A DNA stretch of 64,000 bases from CAWKAO01 sp963847665 (GTDB lineage: Bacteria; Actinomycetota; Humimicrobiia; Humimicrobiales; Humimicrobiaceae): positions 620,001 through 684,000 of the forward strand of contig CAWKAO010000003.1 of the NCBI GenBank assembly GCA_963847665.1. The letters are read 5' to 3'. This document shows, piece by piece, positions 37,281 to 45,269 of the stretch. Every line of letters starts with the position of its first letter. The first letter of the stretch is position 1. The notes under the pieces were generated by a model, which did no database searches, was not told the DNA's origin, and worked only from the letters and a program-made list of their open reading frames with translations. The translations under genes were made by a program, and so were the position numbers.

Positions 37281-39149
37281 TCAGACCTCTTCTTCAAGTT
37301 CCTCAGCTAGCTGCTGTCTGTAGTACAGTTTTTGATAAATACCGCATTTTTTCATAAGGTCATCATGTGAACCTATCTCATTTATTTTTCCCTCTTCCAT
37401 AACTATTATCCTGTCAGAATCTTTTATGGTCGAGATCCTGTGTGAGATTATAATGGTTGTGAGTTGCTCAGTCTTTTTACGGAGATCATTTAGTATAAGT
37501 TCTTCAGTGTTTGTATCGACATTTGAAAAAGAGTCATCAAGTATCAATATTTTTGGTTCCGTTATCAGTGCCCTTGCTATTGCCAGCCGTTGCTTCTGTC
37601 CTCCTGAGAGTGTTATCCCTCTTTCTCCAACGACAGTTTCATATCCTTTTGGAAAGTCCTTAACGTCCTCATCCAGATGGGCAATTCTTGAAGCTTCCAT
37701 AATAAGCGCTTCCAGTCCATCATCAGAAAGGCTTGAAAGAAACTCTTCTTTACCAAAGATGATGTTTTCCCGTATTGTCTTTGAGAAGATAAAAGGATCC
37801 TGGGTCACGTATCCGATTTTTTTGCGGATAAGATCAAGAGGAAGTTTTCTTATATCATGCCCATCTACCAGTATAACACCCTTCTGGGGGTCATAGAACC
37901 TGGGCAGAAGATTTACCACAGTTGATTTTCCTGAACCAGTAAAACCCACAATACCAAGTTGTGTACCTGCCTCTATCTCAAAACTTATATCTCCAAGGAC
38001 CCAGTTTTTATTTTTATTGTCATTTCCAGAGATGCCTCTGGCTGACTTTTTTCCGGCATCATCTTTTAAAGAATTTCCTTTTCCAAGAGACTCAAAATCA
38101 GGATGTTTTGGGTATTTAAAAAATACTTTTTTAAATGAGATACTACCGATGATATCATGGACCTTTACAGGATTTTTGGGCTCATCAATATCAGGGGTGA
38201 TGTCGAAGACTTTGTTAAGCCTGCCCATTGATACCTCACCCCTCTGGATAAGGTTAATCACCCAGCCAAGTGATATAAGGGGCCAGGTTATTGCGATTAT
38301 ATATGCACTGAACTGTACAAACTGCCCAAGAGTCAATGTCCCTGATATGACCTGTCTTCCCCCCAACAGCAACACTACAAGAGCGCCGATCCCACCTATA
38401 AGGATCATCAACGGCCAGAAAATGCTTCTTACCCGAGCAAGTGCCATATTCTTATTGATATAATCCTGGTTTAATCCGGAAAATACCTCTATCTCATTAT
38501 TTTCCTGGGTAAAGGATTTAACGACTTTAATTCCCGCTATGCTTTCCTGGGTCCTTGCAGAAAGTGAGGCATATTGCTCCTGTGATAATTTAAACCTGCT
38601 GTAAAGCATCGAACTCAATCTTGCAACAATGACAGGGAGGACCGGGATTGCAATAAGGGCAAAAAGCGTGAGCCTTACATTTATGAAAAACATAACTGTA
38701 AGGGTCGATAAAAATACAAAAATAGTATTAAAAAAATTCATAAGACCTGGCCCGAGGAAGTTTCTTACAGCATCCATATCATTTGTCATCAGGGCCATGA
38801 TGCTTCCTGTTCTATTGGACTCAAAAAAAGAAGAGTCAAGCCGCTGCAGGTGGGCAAAAAAATCGGACCTTATGCTGTATTCGATCTTTCTTGATACACC
38901 TATGATAAGCCGGCGCATATAAAACCTGAACACACCTTCTAAAGCAGAGATGCCAATAAGGATCAGGCTATATTTTATTAGCTGTGGCTGGGAATCCGGA
39001 TAGTTCTTTAAGCTGTCTATAACTATTTTTAAAAGCCATGGGATTGCTAATGCAGCGACATTTGTTGCAATGATATATATTATACTTCCTGCAATCGCAA
39101 GCCTGTGCTTTCTAAAATATTTTAAAAGAGTCCTCAGCTGTTTTATCAT
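37281..39149 (-). CDS. ABC exporter subunit, degenerate ATPase half
   Basis: A 622-residue partner of the exporter subunit downstream. It has six membrane helices, a charged insert (about 345-385), then the ATPase with Walker A GFTGSGKST near 411, signature LSGGQKQR and Walker B ILILDDSFSNVD. Aspartate replaces the catalytic glutamate, as in the degenerate-site subunit of TM287/288-type heterodimers. The switch histidine (ISHRIST) is kept. It is the promoter-proximal gene of the minus-strand unit and is divergent from the sigma-factor operon. Confidence 0.92.
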   Translation of the reverse strand: MIKQLRTLLKYFRKHRLAIAGSIIYIIATNVAALAIPWLLKIVIDSLKNYPDSQPQLIKYSLILIGISALEGVFRFYMRRLIIGVSRKIEYSIRSDFFAHLQRLDSSFFESNRTGSIMALMTNDMDAVRNFLGPGLMNFFNTIFVFLSTLTVMFFINVRLTLFALIAIPVLPVIVARLSSMLYSRFKLSQEQYASLSARTQESIAGIKVVKSFTQENNEIEVFSGLNQDYINKNMALARVRSIFWPLMILIGGIGALVVLLLGGRQVISGTLTLGQFVQFSAYIIAITWPLISLGWVINLIQRGEVSMGRLNKVFDITPDIDEPKNPVKVHDIIGSISFKKVFFKYPKHPDFESLGKGNSLKDDAGKKSARGISGNDNKNKNWVLGDISFEIEAGTQLGIVGFTGSGKSTVVNLLPRFYDPQKGVILVDGHDIRKLPLDLIRKKIGYVTQDPFIFSKTIRENIIFGKEEFLSSLSDDGLEALIMEASRIAHLDEDVKDFPKGYETVVGERGITLSGGQKQRLAIARALITEPKILILDDSFSNVDTNTEELILNDLRKKTEQLTTIIISHRISTIKDSDRIIVMEEGKINEIGSHDDLMKKCGIYQKLYYRQQLAEELEEEV

Positions 39150-39456
39150 ATATCTTCCATCTCAGGGATTACCGGATCTGGTATTTTGTTATTATAATGG
39201 ATTTGGATTATTTTGCATTTGTTTAATACAACCTAAACAAAACACCTATCTTTTTTCGTTTTAATCAATATAAGTAAGTTGTTTTTTATAAGGATAATAA
39301 AGGGCTAAAAATAAATTTGCATAAATTTATTTTATAACTACACTAGTAACGATTATTATTAACAGGTTAAAAGAAATACGGGTATAAATTATTTTTTGTA
39401 TTCAGGAGCCAGTATTTTTTTTTGTAAAGATTTAGACATAGAACAGTGTAGTTTAA
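39150..39456. other. divergent intergenic region, exporter and sigma operon
   Basis: A 307-base AT-rich region between divergent units. It holds the candidate ECF promoter (39233-39262) and a perfect AT hairpin, AAAATAAATTT and its complement around GCAT (39308-39333), which would lie in the leader of the sigma transcript. No small gene is convincing. Confidence 0.6.
39233..39262 (+). promoter_or_regulatory. candidate ECF sigma promoter 1
   Basis: CTAAAC (39233-39238), an 18-base spacer, then CGTTTT (39257-39262). AAC and CGT cores are the usual elements of ECF-type promoters. The same arrangement with identical spacing occurs at 40930 before the flavoprotein operon. The pairing with an ECF gene 195 bases downstream suggests autoregulation. 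The leader would be long. Confidence 0.6.
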
Positions 39457-40032
39457 ATGGATAATATTTATAAATATTTAGTCAATTATAAAAGAAGTGG
39501 TGAAAAAAAATGGTTTGATAAGATCTATTATCATTTCTTACCCAAAATCTATAACTATTTTTATTTTAATACATTTGACACCCATATTTCAGAAGATCTT
39601 GCAAGTGAAGTTTTTTTTAAAATATATAAGAACATAAAAGACACAAAATTAAATAGCAGGACTTTAAATTCATGGATCTATAAAATAGCAAAAAATCATC
39701 TGATAGATTACTTTAGGAAGAAAAAAATTTATACAGACAACATTTTATTGACTGACAATTATGATGATATTAATGATGACAAATTAATTGATACTGATTT
39801 TTTTATAAAAAATAGTATTTTATTAAGAAAAGAATTTAGTTTTGAAAACCAGAAACTTATAAAAGCTATGGACCGGCTGACTTTGCTTCAAAAGAATATA
39901 ATAATATTAATATTTATTATGGACCTGGACTATAAGACGATTGCAGATATCCTGATGAAAAAGGAGTCTACGGTCAGGGGTATATTGTTTAGAGCATTAA
40001 ATATATTAAAGAGTGAAATCGATTATGACTGA
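39457..40032 (+). CDS. ECF-type RNA polymerase sigma factor
   Basis: A 191-residue sigma-70-family factor with region 2 (SEDLASEVFFKIYKNI, then WIYKIAKNHLIDYFRK near 64-82) and region 4 (LLQKNIIILIFIMDLDYKTI into a helix-turn-helix ending VRGILFRALN). It has no region 1 or 3. No good ribosome site precedes the ATG. The DUF5667 gene overlaps its end, indicating a regulator pair. It probably recognises the two CTAAAC/CGTTT elements in the window, including one in front of its own gene. Confidence 0.9.
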   Translation: MDNIYKYLVNYKRSGEKKWFDKIYYHFLPKIYNYFYFNTFDTHISEDLASEVFFKIYKNIKDTKLNSRTLNSWIYKIAKNHLIDYFRKKKIYTDNILLTDNYDDINDDKLIDTDFFIKNSILLRKEFSFENQKLIKAMDRLTLLQKNIIILIFIMDLDYKTIADILMKKESTVRGILFRALNILKSEIDYD

Positions 40033-40903
40033 AAAAGAACTGACTGACAGACAAATAGAAAAGATCTTATATAACTGTATCAACCTAATGAGAAAAGGTT
40101 ACGATCTTCAGTACTGTATGGACAAATTTAGTAAGTATAAAGATATTCTATCTGAATACTTTTTAATAATGAATAGTTTTAAGATGTTAGATAAAAAGGC
40201 TATAGATCATGTAATGGAGAAAAGGATCTTAAATAGTATATATTCAGATGAAGTTTCCCCAAATGACCATGATGAACAGGTTGCAGTACAGATCCCAGAT
40301 CAAAGAAGAAAGGTTTTTTTTCGGATATTAAAACCTGCAATAATATTTTTATTTGTATTTGCCTTACTTAATTTTTCATTTATTGGTTTTAGTTATGCAT
40401 CCCAAGACAGTATTCCAGGCGATACCTTATATTCAACAAAGAGGAATATAGAGCAATTGAAATTGGTAATTTATCCCAAATCTTCGAAAAGCATAATTCA
40501 TTTTCAGATTTTAAATAGTAGGATATATGAAGCCGAAAAATTATTTAATTCCAATAAAGCCCAAAAAACTGTTACAGATGTCCTCATCAGAGAAGCAGAA
40601 GAGGAGTTTGACCAATGCAAGAAATATGAGTATTTTGATGGTGCATCTGAAGAAGAATTTGAAGAAGCTATTCTGGATATAAAAGAAAGATCAGAAAAAG
40701 AATTCAATGAAGAGGCAGAAGAAAAATATGAAAATAATGATAATATAAAAGAAGATTCGAGTAAATCAGAAAAAGATTCAAATGAGTCAGAAGACCAGGA
40801 AAGTATTGAAGAGGAATCAAATGATACTTTAGATGAGGATAATAGCCCGGAAAAAGCTGAAGAAAAAGAAGATGAACATTCTGAAGAATCCGATCATGAT
40901 TAA
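40025..40903 (+). CDS. DUF5667-domain membrane protein, probable sigma partner
   Basis: About 292 residues from the ATG at 40025; an upstream GTG at 40013 is worse placed for the ribosome site. A cytoplasmic helical region (1-85, NLMRKGYDLQYCMDKFSKYK) resembles the N-terminal part of ECF-linked proteins. One membrane helix (about 98-120) follows. The outer segment SQDSIPGDTLYSTKRNIEQL is the DUF5667 signature. The last 75 residues are almost all Glu, Asp, Ser, Asn and Lys. It overlaps the sigma gene by 8 bases. An anti-sigma or sensor role is inferred from topology and context. Confidence 0.8.
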   Translation: MTEKELTDRQIEKILYNCINLMRKGYDLQYCMDKFSKYKDILSEYFLIMNSFKMLDKKAIDHVMEKRILNSIYSDEVSPNDHDEQVAVQIPDQRRKVFFRILKPAIIFLFVFALLNFSFIGFSYASQDSIPGDTLYSTKRNIEQLKLVIYPKSSKSIIHFQILNSRIYEAEKLFNSNKAQKTVTDVLIREAEEEFDQCKKYEYFDGASEEEFEEAILDIKERSEKEFNEEAEEKYENNDNIKEDSSKSEKDSNESEDQESIEEESNDTLDEDNSPEKAEEKEDEHSEESDHD

Positions 40904-40929
40904 AAAGATAAAATAATTTTTTTAAGAAG

Positions 40930-40959
40930 CTAAACAAAAACCGCACTCTCTTTCGTTTA
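40930..40959 (+). promoter_or_regulatory. candidate ECF sigma promoter 2
   Basis: CTAAAC (40930-40935), an 18-base spacer, CGTTTA (40954-40959). The first ten bases CTAAACAAAA and the CGTTT block are shared with the element at 39233, while most of the spacer differs, as expected for a promoter rather than a duplication. It would drive the multi-flavin operon, 145 bases upstream of its first gene. Confidence 0.6.
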
Positions 40960-41103
40960 TATACATAATAGTAATATAATCGAAATAATGATTAACTTTA
41001 TTTTTAACTAAATAATTAATAATATAATTATTTTTTTATTTAAAATTATATTCATTATTATTTCAATAATTAATTTTCAGTTAATTTATTAAAGGAGAGA
41101 ATA

Positions 41104-42165
41104 TTGAAAACAAAGATCCATTTTAAAAAGATATTGGTATCCTTTTTTGTGGTATTGGGCTTTATTTTTTATGGAGTCTATCAGAGGATAGATTCCAGCT
41201 TCCAAAATTTGGCAGGAAATTCTCCAGGAAACTCAACAGTTGCTGAATCTATACTTGAACCAGAAAGTAATACTGCAAAAAAACAGCTGAAAGCTGAAGA
41301 AATTGAGATAAGTACAGCTGGTGAAACTGCAAATGCGCCAAAGAGTAAATTTAAAGATGGACAATATACTGGAAGCATAGAAGATGCTTATTATGGACTG
41401 GTCCAGGTCAAAGGGATTATCCGGAACGGTAAGCTCACTGACGTCCAGTTCCTGAATTATCCAGACGAAAGGAGCTATTCAGTCGAGATAAACAAATTTG
41501 CTATGCCCATATTGACATCTGAAGCAGTTGAAACACAGAGTGCCCAGGTTGATATCGTTTCTGGAGCCACTAATACAAGCAGAGCTTTTATTGCTTCTCT
41601 GTCAACTGCTCTTAACCTGGCAGCAGTAGATAAAGATATGAATCCAGTAATCCAGGTACAGGTGCCAAAGGTAGACGCAGTTTCCAGTGCCACAAATGTT
41701 GCAAGTAGCTCCACAGGAGTGATCTCAGCAAGTCTTAGCCAGAGTGTCTGGACTGATGCAGTTTCCGGTGCCACAAATGTTGCAAGTACTTCATTGGGTG
41801 CACTTTCAGTAAGCTTGGGTCAGATTTTTGGGACAGATGCAGTTACTGGAGCGACAAACGTCTTAGATACTTCTACGGTTTTAACATCATCAGATCAAAA
41901 TCAGAATAGCCAGATAGATATAATTTCTGGAGCAACGAATATTGCAGATGCTTCTGTAAATCCAGCGTCAATAGTTCAGGAACAGACTTCACAGGTCGAT
42001 GTGGTCTCAGGAGCTACTAATACAGGTAGCGGTTCAACTACAGTCACAAGTTCCGATCAGTCTGACAGCGAACACGATTCTGATGATGAACACGATTCTG
42101 ATGATGAACACGATTCTGATGATGAACACGATTCTGATGATGAACACGATTCTGATGATGATTAA
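41104..42165 (+). CDS. secreted FMN-binding protein with six flavinylation-like motifs
   Basis: A 353-residue protein. An N-terminal membrane helix (9-26) anchors or exports it. An FMN_bind domain (about 84-172) ends in a canonical covalent-flavin motif, DIVSGATNTS (Asp150, acceptor Thr156). Five more D-x-x-[ST]-x-A-T-N motifs start at 191, 218, 245, 272 and 299, exactly 27 residues apart; four keep [ST]GAT and the first reads SSAT. A tail of DSDDEH repeats ends the protein. The start codon is TTG or adjacent, after AAAGGAGAG. ApbE-type enzymes attach FMN to such threonines, and an ApbE gene follows 36 bases downstream. I infer a multi-flavin extracytoplasmic electron carrier. Confidence 0.85.
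   Translation: MKTKIHFKKILVSFFVVLGFIFYGVYQRIDSSFQNLAGNSPGNSTVAESILEPESNTAKKQLKAEEIEISTAGETANAPKSKFKDGQYTGSIEDAYYGLVQVKGIIRNGKLTDVQFLNYPDERSYSVEINKFAMPILTSEAVETQSAQVDIVSGATNTSRAFIASLSTALNLAAVDKDMNPVIQVQVPKVDAVSSATNVASSSTGVISASLSQSVWTDAVSGATNVASTSLGALSVSLGQIFGTDAVTGATNVLDTSTVLTSSDQNQNSQIDIISGATNIADASVNPASIVQEQTSQVDVVSGATNTGSGSTTVTSSDQSDSEHDSDDEHDSDDEHDSDDEHDSDDEHDSDDD
41671..42027 (+). repeat. 81-bp period repeats encoding flavinylation-like motifs
   Basis: Five units with motif starts at 41674, 41755, 41836, 41917 and 41998, each 81 bases apart. The first two are close in DNA around the motif; the others have drifted, including at synonymous sites, while the motif residues are kept. That pattern suggests selection on the motif rather than a very recent expansion. 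Confidence 0.85.
42073..42162 (+). repeat. 18-bp tandem repeat encoding HDSDDE
   Basis: Five nearly identical 18-base units (CACGATTCTGATGATGAA) in a row at the 3' end of the flavoprotein gene. They give a strongly acidic, histidine-dotted tail. The near-identity points to recent slippage expansion. The tail could bind divalent cations or interact with the cell surface. Confidence 0.9.
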
Positions 42166-42201
42166 TTAAAATTAATTCGGAGAACATTAATAAATATATC
42201 T

Positions 42202-42999
42202 TTGAGCTATAGATTGACAATTACGCCTGTGAAACAAACAAGAGATCAAATGGGAATGACTATAACGGTAGAGATAGTAGATGGATTTGCTTCCCAAGCA
42301 GACATAAACGATATCTATTCATATTTTCGTAGTGTCGAAAAGAGATTTAGCGTATTTAATACCAACAGTGAGATTTCTAGAATAAACAGGGGTGAAATTA
42401 AAAAGGAAGATTTTAGCAAGGATATGATCTCTGTCTTTGAACTTGCAGAAAAGACAAAAAACCAAACAGGCGGATATTTTGACATAATTACAAAGGACAA
42501 AAAATATAATCCTTCCGGGATAGTCAAAGGTTGGGCTATTTATAATGCCTCAAAGATATTGCTGAGCCAGGGATATAAAAACTTCTATATAGATGCTGGC
42601 GGAGACATACAGGCTCATGGAAAAAATAAATATGGATTTGACTGGAAGATTGGGATAAAAAATCCCTTTTCTCAGACACAAATAGTGAAAGTGATCGGTC
42701 TTAAAAATATGGGTATAGCGACCTCCGGCACATATATCAGGGGCCAGCATATCTATGATCCCTTTAATAGAAGCAAAGTTTTAACAGAGATCATCAGCTT
42801 AAGCGTTATAGGCCCGGATGTCCTCGAAGCAGACAGATTTGCGACAGCAGCTTTTGCAATGGGAAAACAGGGAATCGACTTTATTGAAAATGTTGAATTT
42901 CTGGAAGCATATATGATAGATAAAGACGGATTTGAAGTGAAAACTTCTGGTTTTGAAAAATATTATATTTCTAAATCTGATCAGTTTAAAAATGTTTAG
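42202..42999 (+). CDS. apbE: FAD:protein FMN transferase, ApbE family
   Basis: A 265-residue ApbE-type enzyme that transfers FMN from FAD to threonine in [ST]GA[ST] motifs. Family segments are NPSGIVKGWA (103-112), DAGGDI (131-136), GIATSGTY (171-178), HIYDP and the magnesium-site region D206 to ATAA. The N terminus goes straight into the MGMTITVEI strand, with no signal peptide or lipobox, unlike most ApbE proteins that act outside the membrane. The start (TTG at 42202) is uncertain. It lies between the multi-flavin protein and the reductase fusion, so that protein is its likely substrate. Confidence 0.9.
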   Translation: MSYRLTITPVKQTRDQMGMTITVEIVDGFASQADINDIYSYFRSVEKRFSVFNTNSEISRINRGEIKKEDFSKDMISVFELAEKTKNQTGGYFDIITKDKKYNPSGIVKGWAIYNASKILLSQGYKNFYIDAGGDIQAHGKNKYGFDWKIGIKNPFSQTQIVKVIGLKNMGIATSGTYIRGQHIYDPFNRSKVLTEIISLSVIGPDVLEADRFATAAFAMGKQGIDFIENVEFLEAYMIDKDGFEVKTSGFEKYYISKSDQFKNV

Positions 43000-44518
43000 A
43001 AAGATAGACAATATATTAAATAAAATAACTATGTACCAGACGGTACTATACTGCCTGTTGGTAATTCTTTTTTCAGCGTTTGTGTTGAGTTTTTTTGGAC
43101 TTATGCCTTTTAAATCTTTTGATTTGATCTCATCTTCAGTATTTATTTTAGCTGTATGTATCCTTTCCAATGCTGTATTTGCATGGGCATTTGAAGCTCC
43201 GACTAATATTGAATCCGTTTATATAACAGCTCTGATCCTGACTCTTATCATCAACCCTACGGATCCTATGAAAAACCTTATATTTCTATTCTGGATCTCA
43301 GTTTTAGCTATGGCTTCAAAATATATTTTTGCTACGGGAAAAAAACACCTATTCAATCCTGTCGCAATTTCGGTAGTACTAGTAAGTGTGGTTGCAGGCA
43401 AAGCTGCCAGTTGGTGGATAGCAGGCCCATATATGTTGCCTTTTGTATTTTTATTCGGCCTTCTTGTGGTGAGGAAAATAAAACGTTTTGACATGGTTGC
43501 TAGTTTTTTAATAACAGCACTTATTACAGTTACTGTTTTTAATTTTATACATAATCAGAATATTTTCTCAGGGTTGCAAAAAACATTTCTATATTCACCT
43601 CTTTTATTTTTTGCGTTTATAATGCTGACCGAACCGATGACTATACCTCCTTCTAAGATTATGCGGATACTATATGGCATGATAGTCGGTTTTTTATTTG
43701 CACCACAGGTACACATAGGTTCTGTTTATTTTACTCCCGAGATGGCACTGGTTCTGGGAAATATATTTTCCTATCTTATAAGTCCAGATAAAAAACTGAT
43801 ACTGACTCTCGATAGAATAGTAAAATTGACTCCAGATATATATGATTATGAATTTATATCTGACCAGAAAATCGAATTTGTACCTGGGCAATATATGGAA
43901 TGGACTCTGGAACATCCTAGCCAGGATAGCAGGGGGATAAGACGATATTTCACAGTAGCTTCTTCCCCAACAGAGGAAAAAATACATCTTGGAGTAAAAT
44001 TTTATAATAACTCCAGCAGTTTTAAAAAAAACCTGTTAAAAATGAAAGAAAAAGAAACAATAGTGGCGTCTCAATTATCAGGCGATTTTACTCTTCCTAA
44101 AAATATAAATAAAAAACTGGTCTTTATCGCTGGTGGTATTGGTATAACTCCATTCAGGAGCATGATAAAGTACATGTTAGACAATAATGAAAGAAGGCCT
44201 GTTGTCCTATTTTATTCAAACTGGAAATATGATGATATTGCATATAAAGATATTTTTGATAAAGCAAATCAACGACTAGGAATCAAAGTAGTGTATTCAA
44301 TAGTGGACGATACGCCACTGGATACTAAAGAGGGTTGTTTTTATTGTGGTTTTCTAAAAAGTAAAAATATTATAGAAGAGGTCCCGGACTACAAAGAAAG
44401 GATTTTCTATATTTCCGGTCCACCTTCAATGGTCACATCTTTCGTAAATACCCTTAGAAAGATCGGGGTCAAAAAGACACATATTAAAACAGATTATTTC
44501 CCGGGTTTTGCATCTTAA
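42992..44518 (+). CDS. NqrB/RnfD-like membrane domain fused to ferredoxin-reductase-type FAD/NAD domain
   Basis: About 508 residues from the ATG at 42992, which overlaps the apbE stop by 8 bases. The first 265 residues are hydrophobic with NqrB/RnfD-type segments (HLFNPVAISVV near 119, LTEPMTIPPS near 212). A cytoplasmic reductase follows, with FAD motif RRYFTVAS (317-324), NAD(P) motif GGIGITPF (381-388) and GPPSM (476-480). There is no 2Fe-2S domain and no SGAT motif. It would oxidise NAD(P)H and pass electrons across the membrane, presumably to the flavinylated protein. It is the last gene of the module. Confidence 0.87.
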   Translation: MFRKIDNILNKITMYQTVLYCLLVILFSAFVLSFFGLMPFKSFDLISSSVFILAVCILSNAVFAWAFEAPTNIESVYITALILTLIINPTDPMKNLIFLFWISVLAMASKYIFATGKKHLFNPVAISVVLVSVVAGKAASWWIAGPYMLPFVFLFGLLVVRKIKRFDMVASFLITALITVTVFNFIHNQNIFSGLQKTFLYSPLLFFAFIMLTEPMTIPPSKIMRILYGMIVGFLFAPQVHIGSVYFTPEMALVLGNIFSYLISPDKKLILTLDRIVKLTPDIYDYEFISDQKIEFVPGQYMEWTLEHPSQDSRGIRRYFTVASSPTEEKIHLGVKFYNNSSSFKKNLLKMKEKETIVASQLSGDFTLPKNINKKLVFIAGGIGITPFRSMIKYMLDNNERRPVVLFYSNWKYDDIAYKDIFDKANQRLGIKVVYSIVDDTPLDTKEGCFYCGFLKSKNIIEEVPDYKERIFYISGPPSMVTSFVNTLRKIGVKKTHIKTDYFPGFAS

Positions 44519-44603
44519 ATCTTTTATACCTGTTTATATAGATCATCTATTCCACAGGCCAGGTTGCCTTTTTTTGAAAAAAGAGTATTATTCTCAAAGT
44601 TAT

Positions 44604-44656
44604 TTTACAGGTTTTTTATTCAAAACCACCAAAGCTAAAATCAGAAAACCTGTAAA
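44604..44656 (+). terminator. inverted repeat after the multi-flavin operon
   Basis: Perfect 12-base arms TTTACAGGTTTT (44604-44615) and AAAACCTGTAAA (44645-44656) with a 29-base loop. It is 86 bases past the reductase gene. The long loop and lack of a T-run make it a weak terminator candidate; it could also be a regulator site before the next gene. Confidence 0.4.
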
Positions 44657-44694
44657 TTATTCCGGTTTAAAATTATTAGAAAGCTGCTAAAGCG

Positions 44695-45246
44695 ATGTTT
44701 GAATTTAATACAGAAATATTGTTCTGGTCCGCTATAGTTTTTGTCGCGATGATGGCCCATGTCCTTACAGGCACTGTGAGGCTTATCATGATGGTAAAGG
44801 GAAGGAAAGCACTTGCTGTAATAGTAGGATTTTTTGAAGCTGCAATCGGTATTACCAATATCATACTTGTCATCTCGAATGCTGTAAGATCGGGAATAAA
44901 TATTTTTATAATCCTTTTTTATGCTATTGGATTTGCTGCGGGCCTGACTCTTGGGATGCTAATCTCCCAGAAGATCTCAAAAGATATTTTGAGTATAAAT
45001 ATAGTGACAAAAAACCAGGATACTTCCCTGGCAGATCTTCTCCGGTCCAGGGGATTTGGCGTGACCTGTTATGAGGGCAGTGGAAGAGAAGGTAACCTGA
45101 AAGTCTTGAATGTCGTATGCCAGAAGACTAAACTACTCAGGTTAAAAAAGCTTGTCACATCTGTCGATGAAAAAGCCATGCTCACAATACACACCCTTGA
45201 GGGCTTGAGTGGCGGCTTTATCTTTGATATAAAAAACAGGATATGA
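44695..45246 (+). CDS. UPF0316/DUF2179-family membrane protein
   Basis: A 183-residue protein with three hydrophobic helices (about 8-28, 40-60, 67-92), the DUF5698 part. A soluble C-terminal DUF2179-like domain follows (RGFGVTCYEGSGREGNLKVLNVVC), a small ligand-binding or regulatory fold found in several membrane proteins. The function is unknown. It ends overlapping the open frame of butyrate kinase, so the two are probably co-transcribed. Confidence 0.8.
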   Translation: MFEFNTEILFWSAIVFVAMMAHVLTGTVRLIMMVKGRKALAVIVGFFEAAIGITNIILVISNAVRSGINIFIILFYAIGFAAGLTLGMLISQKISKDILSINIVTKNQDTSLADLLRSRGFGVTCYEGSGREGNLKVLNVVCQKTKLLRLKKLVTSVDEKAMLTIHTLEGLSGGFIFDIKNRI

Positions 45247-45269
45247 TCATAAAGCAAAAGGACTTTAAA

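Noticed and set aside
39150..44518. The flavin module as a recently transferred island
   Set aside because: It looks somewhat more AT-rich than its neighbours by eye, but there is no integrase, flanking repeat or tRNA junction, so I do not claim transfer.
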